A DNA stretch of 64,000 nucleotides, from assembly GCA_009746045.1 (NCBI GenBank), contig RPFO01000041.1:4098030-4162029 (forward strand), in the 5' to 3' direction. This document shows, piece by piece, positions 20,874 to 29,890 of this stretch (positions within the stretch are counted from its first letter, which is position 1; each line of letters starts with the position of its first letter). A program made the translations under genes and the position numbers. The notes beneath the pieces were generated by a model that saw only the letters and a list, made by a program, of their open reading frames with translations, was not told where the DNA came from and did not search any database. This DNA is from Mesostigma viride. Its lineage: Eukaryota > Streptophyta > Mesostigmatophyceae > Mesostigmatales > Mesostigmataceae.

Positions 20874-22573
20874 ATGGCTCCCAAGAACAACAAGGGAAAG
20901 GCCCTTATGGGCGCGACTTCCTCGGAGGAGGAGTCGCCGTCGGTGACGAGGTACCAGTCTTCGTCGTCCCCGATGTCCGATGACACGGGAACGTCGGACT
21001 CGATCCTGGAGAGTATGCGCCAGGAGTACGAGAACCGGGATGCTCAGGATCCCATGCATCCTGAGGATGTGGCCATGGAGGCAGCGGACCCAACGTACCG
21101 TGACGTTGTGGAGAACGTCGTGGTGCGCGTGCCCCTGATGCGTAGGGTGCGAGGGTCGACCCCGGTGGTGCGTCCGAGGGGACCACCATATGCACCACGC
21201 GGTGAGGGGGCGGGGCCTTCCGGTCAGATGAGCAGGAGAGTGGTGAGTCCGGCAGCGTGTCGGAAACCAGCTCGCTGGGTTTATTCGGCTGCAGCCATCG
21301 TCGGCTGACGAGGCGCGCAGTGCGCAGGTGGCAGCGGATGCTGCAATGGCGCAGAGCCTGCAGGAGCAGGAGTCCGCGGAAGAGCGGAGGTTGGCTGTGC
21401 GTGCACGTGAGCGCGCCAACAAATGGAGGATGCTGCTCAGGTCCGCGCGGCATTGATGAGGAGGTCAGCGTCGCCGAGGTCAGAGTCTCCGACCTATGAC
21501 GTGGTGAGGAGGGCGGACCTGGCGTGTTTCCAGCGCCTTCGACGGTCGGCAACGATCCCGAGGGAGATTGATGGGATGCTGCAGGAGTCGGAGTTTTCTT
21601 TGACGGGTCCGTCGGCGTCCGAAGCGGACGACCTGGTGGAGATGACGCCGGCTATGCAGGCGCGAGAGAAGGAGGCGCAGAGGAGGCTCGCGGCCTTCAA
21701 GGCTGAACGGGAGAAGAAGCAGCGGAGGCGGAACGTGATCGCGCAGAGGAAGCTGCGTGAGCAGCAGGAGCGTGACAGGGCGGAGGCGCTCGCGGCCAGG
21801 ATTCGGGTGAAGATGTCTCACACCAAGGTGAGGTGTGAGCGTCTCACCGCGACCTGAAGAGCTGGAAGTACCGGAAGGTCGCGGAGATAGCACCTTTGCA
21901 GGGGCCGGCTCGCCGGGAGGCTGAGGAGCGGTACCGCAGGAAGCTGGCCGCCTGGGAGGCAAGCGTAGGTCGCCTGGAGAGGCGTATGCTGAAGCAGCGA
22001 CGCCGTATGTCGAAGAACATCAAGAAGGCTGCTGTGAGGGGATGCATGGGGGAGGCGGTAAGAGCTGAATTTGGTTTGATGCCGGATGAACGCATTTCTA
22101 CTGAGCAGCTTACCATTTTTTGTCGCAGCCAACGCATACCATCTCAAACCGAGATGGCACAGCGGCAAGGACCAGGGTGACGCACCGGGGCGAACCCGGT
22201 CCAGCGACCTTGTCGCACCGGGAGACATCCGGAGGCAACTCCAACTGGCCCAGCAGATGCTGGACGAGGGGCGGGAGCTCACCCCGGGCGAGCATGGCCG
22301 CCTAGCAGACACGGTGGCGAGGCTGGTGGCCTCGCTGAAGCCAAAAACGAAGGGCACCGGGGAGGCGTGCCAGCCACAGCAAAAACGCAGGAGGGACGAG
22401 AGGGACGAGGGGGAGGATGACGGGAAGAGGGGGGGCAACCAGGGCGGGGTGGACACGGCACCCAGGAGTCTGCACCAACACGGCACGAGGGCGGGGAGCG
22501 GCAGCAGCAGCAGCAACAACAACAGCAGCAGCAGCAGCAGCCACAACCAGCAGGAACGACCACAACCTCCAAT
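20874..22573 (+). CDS. Copia-like element 1, N-terminal gag/ORF1 region (frames broken)
   Basis: First ATG at 20874 begins MAPKNNKGKALMGATSSEEE, Ser- and acidic-rich. Frames then alternate: SADEARSAQVAADAAMAQSL (21301 on), TYDVVRRADLACFQRLRRS (21498 on), SWKYRKVAEIAPLQGPARRE (about 21860 on) and PGDIRRQLQLAQQMLDEGRE (about 22220 on), ending in a poly-Gln/Pro tract. Together they describe a long basic coiled-coil protein. No retroviral capsid motif can be assigned to this part; it may be a separate ORF1. Confidence 0.55.
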
Positions 22574-23335
22574 ATGGCCTTGAACAGGCCCAGGTTTGAT
22601 CCAAAAAAGAAAGAGGACAAGCTAGTGTTTCCGGGTTTGCCAGAGGGCCACACCCAGGACGAAGCTAGGGAGTGGTTGTTTAAGTTGTCACATGCATATG
22701 CTAGCGACAATGTCCGTGATTGGTTTGCCTCTCTACGTGCGTCCACACCCATCCATCAATCTGCCAAGCCTATCCAGCAGTTGGTACAATTGTACCAAAA
22801 GCGTGCCAGCAGCGGGGTAGACGTGGCAGAAAATGTGTTGTGGGCGCAGTTCATGGTTGATCTTAGGGCACTTGTTACCACGGGGGAGCACTTAGAAGTG
22901 CTTAAGGGCTTCCAGTGGATAGAGGCCTATAAGGTCAATAAGCGTGACTATGTGAGTGACAACAAAAAATATGTCATGTACATAGAGGGAGATGAGGAGC
23001 TGAAGAAGCTCAATGCCAAGTACCTAGTACACCTATGGCTACAAAAGGCAGAACTGGACCCCACCACCCTGTCAGTAATCCTGGCAGGTCTAAAGGATAA
23101 GTGGGAGGACTTTAGGAAGGCAATGGCCTATGTGCAGCAATGCCTAGAGCCGTTTGCTGCTGCAGCCAAGGAGGGAAAGGTGAAGCAGGTAAAGGGGGAG
23201 GAAGCCTCAGGTACGGGGCTCTCCAAGAAGCAGATGCAGTCGCTGGTAGCCCAGGTAAAGGCGGTAATGGGGGGGATAAAAACAAAAACAACAAAAGTGG
23301 GGGAGGTGGAAACAAGGGGGGGGAAAGAACAATAA
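22574..23335 (+). CDS. Copia-like element 1, gag capsid-like region
   Basis: 254-codon open stretch beginning MALNRPRFDPKKKEDKLVFP and containing EAREWLFKLSHAYASDNVRD and LVHLWLQKAELDPTTLSVIL. The helical composition and W/L spacing fit the copia gag core (UBN2-like), followed by the zinc knuckle. The same frame continues upstream through a poly-Gln tract, so the true start is earlier. Confidence 0.65.
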   Translation: MALNRPRFDPKKKEDKLVFPGLPEGHTQDEAREWLFKLSHAYASDNVRDWFASLRASTPIHQSAKPIQQLVQLYQKRASSGVDVAENVLWAQFMVDLRALVTTGEHLEVLKGFQWIEAYKVNKRDYVSDNKKYVMYIEGDEELKKLNAKYLVHLWLQKAELDPTTLSVILAGLKDKWEDFRKAMAYVQQCLEPFAAAAKEGKVKQVKGEEASGTGLSKKQMQSLVAQVKAVMGGIKTKTTKVGEVETRGGKEQ

Positions 23336-23408
23336 CAATAAAAACAGAAAACAAAGTGGGGGAGCTAGCAAGCCAGGGGGTGCTAAGCCAGCAGGGGGGG
23401 ACAAGAGG

Positions 23409-23741
23409 TTGCCTCATGACCCCACCAAGCATTGCACTAGGTGCCTTTGTAAGGGGCACCTAAAAGATGACTGCTGGAAAGGCAAACCCGACTATGGTTC
23501 TGACGTTGATGTTTGTCCTGGATGCTGGAAAACACGTCACCCCATTGCAGCAGGAGCGCGCTGCACGGCACCCAGGCACAACAAGACACGCCAGGGCGCT
23601 ACAACCGCGCGGGGGCGGCAGACCAGGGTGACACCTGTAAGCTACCCTCACCATTTTTCACAAATGGTTTCCTGTTACCTTCTGTCTGCCAAGTGTTGCC
23701 TGAGTGTGATGATGTGGATTGGGAAGTGGCATATGACATGA
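23409..23741 (+). CDS. Copia-like element 1, CCHC zinc knuckle
   Basis: HCTRCLCKGHLKDDCW is a CX2CX4HX4C knuckle typical of gag nucleocapsid. A second Cys-rich segment, CPGCWKTRHPIAAGARC, follows. A one-base shift in the G-rich tract near 23320 separates it from the capsid frame. No protease lies between here and the integrase. Confidence 0.75.
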   Translation: MPHDPTKHCTRCLCKGHLKDDCWKGKPDYGSDVDVCPGCWKTRHPIAAGARCTAPRHNKTRQGATTARGRQTRVTPVSYPHHFSQMVSCYLLSAKCCLSVMMWIGKWHMT

Positions 23742-23759
23742 CACTGTCACACATGATGC

Positions 23760-25076
23760 GTGACCCACCATAGCTCCCTTAGTGCAGCAGCAGAAAAGGT
23801 AATCACGTATGGTGCTCTAGCAGAGCAACTGCACAAGGTTATGGGCCATGAGGCTGTGGCTGAAAGGCTAGCCAATAAAATACAAGGCCATGATCTGGAA
23901 CAGATGTGCAGGCACGTACGTAAGCACTGTGAGCAATGTCAGCTATATGCTCCTAAGCCCAGAAAATGGCATGTGGCCACACCACCACTGGCTAGAGGCA
24001 AACTGGTTGGGGATGTTATACACGTGGTGAAGGACACGGTATACTACCTAGTCATAAAGGATGCCTGGTCAAGGTTTGTGGTAGTGGAGCCCCTGCCTGG
24101 GATGGATAAAGAGCAGCTGCACAGAGCTTTACAGATAGCCTTGGCACGTTTTCACCCCATTGAAAAAGTAATGCTGGATCAGCAGTTTCTCTGCATCCAG
24201 GACAGGAATGACCTGCCCAAGATAGAAGTGTCTGGGGCTCAAGATCATGAACGTCAGGGGTTGGTAGAACGTACCATGAGAGCCATCAGGGATGTGATAA
24301 GAAAAATGCCATCCAGGTTGGCTGACTCTGGTAGCTATGCTGACAGGGCATCTTGGGCAGCAGGGGTGACTACCCAGCTAAACGCCAAACCAATAATGTC
24401 CTCACCTTTTGGGGAAATCACCCCAACTGGCCTTCAGTCAGGCAGCTATGCTTCAGAGGTACACACTCACTACAACACACAAAGGCAGCACTTAGCCAAG
24501 TTGCTGGCAAAGAAAGACAAAAATAATGCCAGGCCTGTGTTTGAAGTGGGGGACCATGTGTTGTTTTTCAGAGAGGGTGACAGAGGAAGAGCACACTCTG
24601 CCAGATGGCACGGTCCAGCTGTAGTCACCAAAATTCATGAAGAAGGGACTGCAGTCACTATACAACATGACAGAGAGCGTGTGGTCAGCAAGCATAGACT
24701 CAAGCTTTATTACCCACCACTGGCAGACGTGTCAGGGGTAGAATTCTTGGACATGGATTCAGAGCAGGAGTCTGGTGGATTGATCTCACCCAATGAATTG
24801 GCTAAGGACGTCATTGATGCAAGCACTAGTACCACAGTAGAAGCTCCTGTGTTCCTCAGTAGTGCAGCCCCACTACAACCCAATAGTCCACCTGGGCAGG
24901 AGGACGGTGCACAGGGTGAGCAGCAGGTAGCACCTCCCTCACACCTGGAGGAGTCACAAAAAGAGCAGATCCTGTCGTTCCCAGGAAGTCATTTGCTGAG
25001 ATTCTTAAGGCCTTGCACAAGGCACACAACACTAAAGCAGTTGTGGCAACAGGTACAGCACAGGTCAATGCTGTAG
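23760..25076 (+). CDS. Copia-like element 1, integrase
   Basis: Zinc-binding N-terminus (HKVMGH with CEQC). DDE core: Asp in LVGDVIHVV, Asp in KVMLDQQF, Glu in QGLVERTMRAI. The C-terminal SH3-like segment, VGDHVLFFREGD with WHGPAVVTKI, resembles the GPY/F module more often described in Ty3-type integrases. The frame ends with a shift near 24980, after which the protease frame follows. Strand transfer into host DNA is its expected role. Confidence 0.85.
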   Translation: MTHHSSLSAAAEKVITYGALAEQLHKVMGHEAVAERLANKIQGHDLEQMCRHVRKHCEQCQLYAPKPRKWHVATPPLARGKLVGDVIHVVKDTVYYLVIKDAWSRFVVVEPLPGMDKEQLHRALQIALARFHPIEKVMLDQQFLCIQDRNDLPKIEVSGAQDHERQGLVERTMRAIRDVIRKMPSRLADSGSYADRASWAAGVTTQLNAKPIMSSPFGEITPTGLQSGSYASEVHTHYNTQRQHLAKLLAKKDKNNARPVFEVGDHVLFFREGDRGRAHSARWHGPAVVTKIHEEGTAVTIQHDRERVVSKHRLKLYYPPLADVSGVEFLDMDSEQESGGLISPNELAKDVIDASTSTTVEAPVFLSSAAPLQPNSPPGQEDGAQGEQQVAPPSHLEESQKEQILSFPGSHLLRFLRPCTRHTTLKQLWQQVQHRSML

Positions 25077-25735
25077 GGGATGCAGGTCAAGATCCTAGTA
25101 TTTTGGCTGTAGACACCCAAGCACAGGTGAGTATCATCAGTGCAGAAGCTGTATCTGGTCTGAAAATGAAGGCCTCACCATGGGCTAGAGTGTCAGATTT
25201 TTCAGGCAAAACCAAAATGCAGGTCAAAGGTCAGGTGAGCATTCAAATCTTGGGTATGCCCACTCCATTTCAGGTGGTTGAGGGTTACTCAGGGAATGCC
25301 CTGTTAGGGGAACCTTTTGTATCTTACCCTGGTGTTGTCATCTCAGCTGGGAGGTTGAGTGTGGCAGGGGTAGGACAGGTGCCTCTAGATCATTTTAAAA
25401 TCCCTTTGAGCCAGATTAGCACTGGGTTGGATGCTGCCATCAATGCAGTTAAGCCCAAGTACCTCCCAGGTCAGGAACCGTGTGTGGAGGACCTCATACA
25501 CTCTCAAAAGCTACACCCTTCAGCGTTTGGGCTTGGTAGATGGGATGTTGCATCCATGTCTCCCCTGTCCTATGATGATATTGTACGGGACTGCCAGACG
25601 CAGATTGGGTTTCTTAAGTGGCTTGAGGCTTTTACCAAAGCCAGGGAGGAGTGGGTTGTTCCAGATGCACGTAGTCCCACACACACACCACCTGTGACTC
25701 CTCTTGATGCTATGCCAGCTGGGCCAAGAAGCTAA
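25013..25735 (+). CDS. Copia-like element 1, retropepsin-like protease after integrase
   Basis: ILAVDTQAQVSIIS matches the retropepsin active-site strand with DTQ in place of D[TS]G, and NALLGEPFVSYPG matches the second (hydrophobic-hydrophobic-Gly) motif about 60 residues later. The remaining ~130 residues lead into the reverse transcriptase. The position, downstream of integrase, is not the canonical copia order. The replaced Gly makes activity uncertain, but element 2 has the same change. Confidence 0.7.
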   Translation: MHKAHNTKAVVATGTAQVNAVGDAGQDPSILAVDTQAQVSIISAEAVSGLKMKASPWARVSDFSGKTKMQVKGQVSIQILGMPTPFQVVEGYSGNALLGEPFVSYPGVVISAGRLSVAGVGQVPLDHFKIPLSQISTGLDAAINAVKPKYLPGQEPCVEDLIHSQKLHPSAFGLGRWDVASMSPLSYDDIVRDCQTQIGFLKWLEAFTKAREEWVVPDARSPTHTPPVTPLDAMPAGPRS

Positions 25736-25746
25736 GGTTAAAGTTT

Positions 25747-27138
25747 GTGTGCAAGCATAAACCTCAGGCTGATGGGGGACCACCCATTTTCCATGCTAGG
25801 CCATGTGTTACTGAGTTCAGGGGCTCTACAGAGCTGACAGAGGCTGAGCTTTATACTCCTGGTATTCAGCAAACGTCTCTCAAGGTGTTGCTTTCCTTGT
25901 TTTTGCATCAGCTTAATACAGGGAAGGATTATGTGTGTAAAGCCACAGATATCAAAAGAGCCTTTCTAAAGGGGGACCCTGCCATAGCACAGCAGGTCTG
26001 GAGAGGTCAGGTATACGTGGTGAATACTCCTAAGGTGTGGCACAGGGATATTGTTCAACCCTTGTTGAGGCCAAACCTGGGGGTTGAAGGGTTGCAGTCA
26101 GCTCCAAAAATTTTTAGGCTGTCTGCACAGGAGGTATTCATGAAGCTAGGGGCCACCTATGATGACATTGACCCTTGCCTGTTTGTCATCCCACACCCTG
26201 ATGGAATGATGATGTTTGTCTGGCATGGGGATGATCAGTTAATCTCAGGTCCTAGAGCTGCAGTGGATGCTTTCATAGCTCAGGTGTCTGCCAGTTTTGA
26301 GATTGGCAAGCAGCTAGAGCTGGGCAAGGAGCCAGTCAAGTTCTGTGGCATGATGCTTGAGTTGCTGCAGCAGCAGGGCAGCTGGGTTTGTTCCATGCAG
26401 GCCTCTGCTGAATACATTAAGTCTTGTCTGGATGTCCTGCCTGTTCACATCACCCCTGACATGTGCCCTACCATTAGAGGCAAGCTTGGTTGGCTATGTG
26501 CTACATGTGCACCCCACCTGGCTTTTGTGAGCAGGGTAGATGATGAGGTACTACAGGAGGTAGGAGCACGGGCAATCAAGCAGTTGTTGCATGATGGTCC
26601 ACCTTTGATGCTTCACTCACTGGACCTGTTTACTCCCATTCACATCACGTGCATGATGGATAGTTCAATGGAGTCCAGGGTAGTTACCAAGGTTCAAGCC
26701 AGAGAGGCTGGATTGTTTTTCCTGCATAACCAAGGTGGGAAGAAGTCACTAGTCTCCTGGTTCAGTAGATTGCACAAGAGGAAAGCTGTGAGTAGCAATG
26801 TAGCTGAATGCAGGGCTGTGGTATCTTCTGTCTTGCATGCAAGGTATCTCAATCACTTGCTGGTCTGGCTTCAACACCAGGCTGGTAGCTCTGCAGGAGT
26901 GAAAGCACATTTGCTGACTGACTCTCAATCTATCATCTCTTTCCTTGCCAATCCTTTGGCTGTACACTCGGACCTGGATTGGATTGTGCTAAAACAGGAA
27001 TGCAAGTACCTGGAGTCTAAAGCCCACGTCAGGGACAAAGACAATGCTGCAGATGCACTGACCAAGGTGCCACAAGCAGCAGGACCACAATACCAGGTCT
27101 TGTATGGGTTGATGAACCCTGGTTACAGTCTGAAGTGA
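25747..27138 (+). CDS. Copia-like element 1, reverse transcriptase and RNase H
   Basis: Unbroken 463 codons. RT: KATDIKRAFLKGD holds the first catalytic Asp; YDDIDPCLFVIPH is the copia-type block; MFVWHGDDQLISGP is the catalytic box with HGDD instead of YVDD. RNase H: CMMDSS, VSSNVAECRAVVSSV and LLTDSQSIISFLANP give the acidic residues, followed by KDKDNAADALTK-like sequence typical of copia (ADALTK). Stop TGA at 27136; the 3' UTR runs to the polypurine stretch AAAGAAAACTTAAAGTGGG. Confidence 0.88.
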   Translation: MCKHKPQADGGPPIFHARPCVTEFRGSTELTEAELYTPGIQQTSLKVLLSLFLHQLNTGKDYVCKATDIKRAFLKGDPAIAQQVWRGQVYVVNTPKVWHRDIVQPLLRPNLGVEGLQSAPKIFRLSAQEVFMKLGATYDDIDPCLFVIPHPDGMMMFVWHGDDQLISGPRAAVDAFIAQVSASFEIGKQLELGKEPVKFCGMMLELLQQQGSWVCSMQASAEYIKSCLDVLPVHITPDMCPTIRGKLGWLCATCAPHLAFVSRVDDEVLQEVGARAIKQLLHDGPPLMLHSLDLFTPIHITCMMDSSMESRVVTKVQAREAGLFFLHNQGGKKSLVSWFSRLHKRKAVSSNVAECRAVVSSVLHARYLNHLLVWLQHQAGSSAGVKAHLLTDSQSIISFLANPLAVHSDLDWIVLKQECKYLESKAHVRDKDNAADALTKVPQAAGPQYQVLYGLMNPGYSLK

Positions 27139-27522
27139 CTGGCACATTGTACATGTTAGCCCATGACCCCCTGCCTAATACTGCAGCTGAAAGGCTGCAG
27201 TGGCAGCTGGGTAGTTTTCTGACAGTGAGAAGCACTGGTCTAGAAAGTTGGGACATGATGAATGTGTTATTTATTGAATAAAATTTTGTGAGACACTTGT
27301 TTGGATGACCATGACATGCTGGGGCCTGGAGCACCCATCTCACTCAGTTAAGAAACCATGCTTGAGACATGGGGCCTTTTTAATGCATCTCTTGTACATG
27401 TGTGAGGTGACCTTTGGGTCCTAGTAGGTTATCTGACAGTTTTTTTAAGGCATTGGGAATGGCTGCGTCCATTTGATGGCTATGTGTGTTTCTGTTGAAA
27501 CCCAAAGAAAACTTAAAGTGGG

Positions 27523-27900
27523 AGTTAGTCTAAGTCTCCCGCCTGTAGCCTAAGTGGACACGTGCCAGCACCGCCGGCGCCCAATTGGGTACTGGGACGG
27601 TGCTGGACTAGAACAGTCGTGGCATGGACACGTGGCTGTACTCAGTATGTGATGAGCCGGTACCTCAGTACCGGGACTGTAGTTGTCATGTTAGGACTAA
27701 CTAGATCAGGTTGTAACTGATAGGTTAGTCCGTCCAGGATCAGTAAGTTAGTTTAACTTACGCAAAGTCTGGCCAGCCATCGTTGACGGCTGGCCAGCAG
27801 TATATGTGCCACATTATCCTAATGCCAAGGTGTCTCGTCGTTCACGCACACACACGCCATTTGGCAGTGCCCGAGCATTCCAGCTTTGTGTTGCATAACT
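27523..27900 (+). repeat. Copia-like element 1, 3' LTR
   Basis: 378 bp; no difference from the 5' LTR was noticed on reading both. Followed by GGGGG, which completes the target duplication. Confidence 0.92.
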
Positions 27901-27905
27901 GGGGG

Positions 27906-28299
27906 GGCGGGTTGAGGGCTTATGCTTTCGATCACCGTTTCGATTCTTCCTGCCAACGCGTCGAGGCGACGCCGACGTTTGGCTCGGGTGGCCAGGTAGA
28001 ATGAGTCTGCGTCTGCACGCATAAGAAATGCGTGCAGTCTGAGGAGGTTTCGGAGGCGGCCGCGCGAGGCGGGGCGAGCCTGGCTCACTGCCGACCCGTT
28101 GCTCTCTCTCCGACAGCCCGAGGGCTGCGAAGGAAAGAGGCGGGAAGCGGAGTTGGGCAGATCTCACTGCTAGAGCCGCGGAGCCGCGGGGCCGCGAGCG
28201 TCGTCATTGATAGGTGAGAAGGGTTCGCAGCGCGGGCTCCGGCTCAGGTGCAAAGCGAACGAATTTAGGGGGACGACCAGGCCCGGCAGCCATACCTGA
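27906..28299 (-). pseudogene. LINE-B ORF1 tail to ORF2 junction
   Basis: Minus-strand frame from 28088 reads MSQARPASRGRLRNLLRLHA, FYLATRAKRRRRLDALAGR and ESISPQPAPP and is cut by the copia insertion. With the insertion removed it continues in frame into the Pro linker and endonuclease. This shows the fragments are one element and dates hAT and copia as later events. Confidence 0.55.
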
Positions 28300-29467
28300 G
28301 CTGAAGTTGCCCCGGCGGATCCCCACACGTGCTGGGGAGCGGGTGACCGTCGATGCCGGTGGCGATGGCGGTGACAGCGGGGGCCGAGCAGGGGGCTGCA
28401 TGGGGCGCTGGCACGGCGGTATCCATGGGGGTCGCCGTCATTGGAGGAAGGTCCTGGCCGTTCGTGCGGACGATGAAGACGCCAGCGGGCATAGATGCTG
28501 CATAGTTGCGGGTTGGCCTGCTTGGCTGCCCGAGCCTGGTGGACCTCCGGCCGGTTCAGGGCGGCAGCCCGGGCCTCAAGCTGCATCGGGGTATAGTAAT
28601 CGTCCATGCTCAGTTGGGTATCGTGGATGTTCCGGCGGGCCTTCTGCACCTGCAGTTTGTCCTCCTTGCGGTGGAATTCCACCAAGACGGGGGCGGTGGG
28701 GCCGCCGAGCCGGCGTGCCGTTTTAATGACGACGTTTTAATGACGACGTTTTAATGACGACGCTTTGGGCCACGCCGAGCTTCGGCCCAGGAAGGGGTCG
28801 CCCCGGAGGTAGGCGGCCCAGGCGTGCATCGTCGACGTTCGAGGGGACGCCACGTACCTCAATACTGCATGAGCGAATGGGTTCGTGCATAGCATCCCGT
28901 GTGCTGGCCTTGACGGCTGTTTTGATTTCGTTGATGAGTTCCGTAGGGACGTTCTGAAGCGTGGCGGCATAGGCGGTCTTGGCAGGGGTTATGGAGGCGG
29001 CACTGAGTTGTTGCTGGAGCTGGTGGAGGAGCTGCTGCTGCTGCTGCTGCTGCTGCAGTCCTGCTGCAATGTGGGTGATGGCGGAGTGGATGGAGGTGTC
29101 GGCGTGTGTGGAATGGGCGTGGTGGGTCAGTGGCGAGGTGGTCGTGGACAGGGTTGAGGGCAGCCTTGAGGAGGGAGGGGAGGTGATCGAAGCAGGTATT
29201 GGCGACTTGCCTGGCGGTGATGCCGATGGCGGCAGCAACAGTGGGGTCGGCTCCCAGGTCCAGAGAGGCCGTGACAAAGCGCTCAAGGGCCCTGTCAGAA
29301 AGACGGGAGCACGTCCACCAGACTGCGAGGCAGAGATCGGTGTCGTCGGGGTTGTCGTGGAGAAAGTCCGACAGGTGGGTAACCTGTTGGTTGCAGTCCC
29401 GGATCTCGCACTTTTTCTCGGCAGCCAGGTGCAGGATGGTGAGGGCGGCAGCTCGGGACAGACGCAT
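28300..29467 (-). pseudogene. LINE-B ORF1-like protein (RRM and C-terminal domain type)
   Basis: Minus-strand blocks in shifting frames: MRLSRAAALTILHLAAEKK (29467), a poly-Gln stretch, ELINEIKTAVKASTRD, SIEVRGVPSNVDDARLG (RRM-like strand 1) and VEFHRKEDKLQVQKARRN with LSMDDYYTPMQLEARAA, the pattern of the L1 ORF1p C-terminal domain (RFH..DK...AR, then a Thr/Pro-rich helix). ORF1p binds LINE RNA. At least two frameshifts are present. Confidence 0.55.
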
Positions 29468-29555
29468 GATGGCGTTAAGGCCTGACCATTTGCCAGGTAA
29501 AAACGCGGCAGCTTCCTCGGCAGAAAAGGCCTCGACTAACCATCTTTCTCACCGG

Positions 29556-29890
29556 GGCGGCACGGTAACCGGGCCGGTAACGGGGGGGGCGGTTACCAGG
29601 CCCGAACCGGGGCGAACCGGGGACCCCGGCTCTCCCCGGTAACCGGCCGGTCGCCGGGGCGGCAGGGGGGCGGTGGCCGTGGGTCAGCTGCCGGGGCGGC
29701 GGCTGGGCCGGCGGCGGGGCGGTTGCCGGGGGCAGGGGCAGGGGCGGCAACCGGGGCGGCAACCGGGGCGGCAACCGCGGGCAGCTACCAGGGCGGCAAC
29801 CACGGTGGCTACCGTGGACAGTAACTGGGGCGGTAACCGGGGCGGCATGCAACGGCTGTCGCTGGCGGCAACCGGGGCGGCAATGGTGGG
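29556..29890. repeat. GC-rich ~12-bp tandem repeat (GGCAACCGGGGC)
   Basis: Dense CCGGGGCGGCAACC-type repeats just upstream of LINE-B ORF1 on its strand. This could be the 5' UTR or promoter repeat of that LINE (inference) or an unrelated minisatellite. Confidence 0.75.

Larger units (their letters stand above)
20391..27900 (+). mobile_element. Complete copia-like LTR retrotransposon 1 (7,510 bp)
   Basis: Two 378-bp LTRs that look identical by eye, flanked by GGGGG on both sides. LTR ends are AGTTAG..ATAACT, not TG..CA. Internal order is gag with CCHC knuckle, integrase, protease, reverse transcriptase, RNase H. Identical LTRs imply recent insertion. It lies in the Pro-rich linker of the LINE-B frame. 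Several frames are interrupted by single-base shifts despite the apparent youth of the element. Confidence 0.92.

Noticed and set aside
20682-21962. Minus-strand frames of 160-246 codons over the element 1 LTR and gag
   Set aside because: They run through the LTR and lie antisense to the gag coiled coil; composition is that of a GC-rich shadow.
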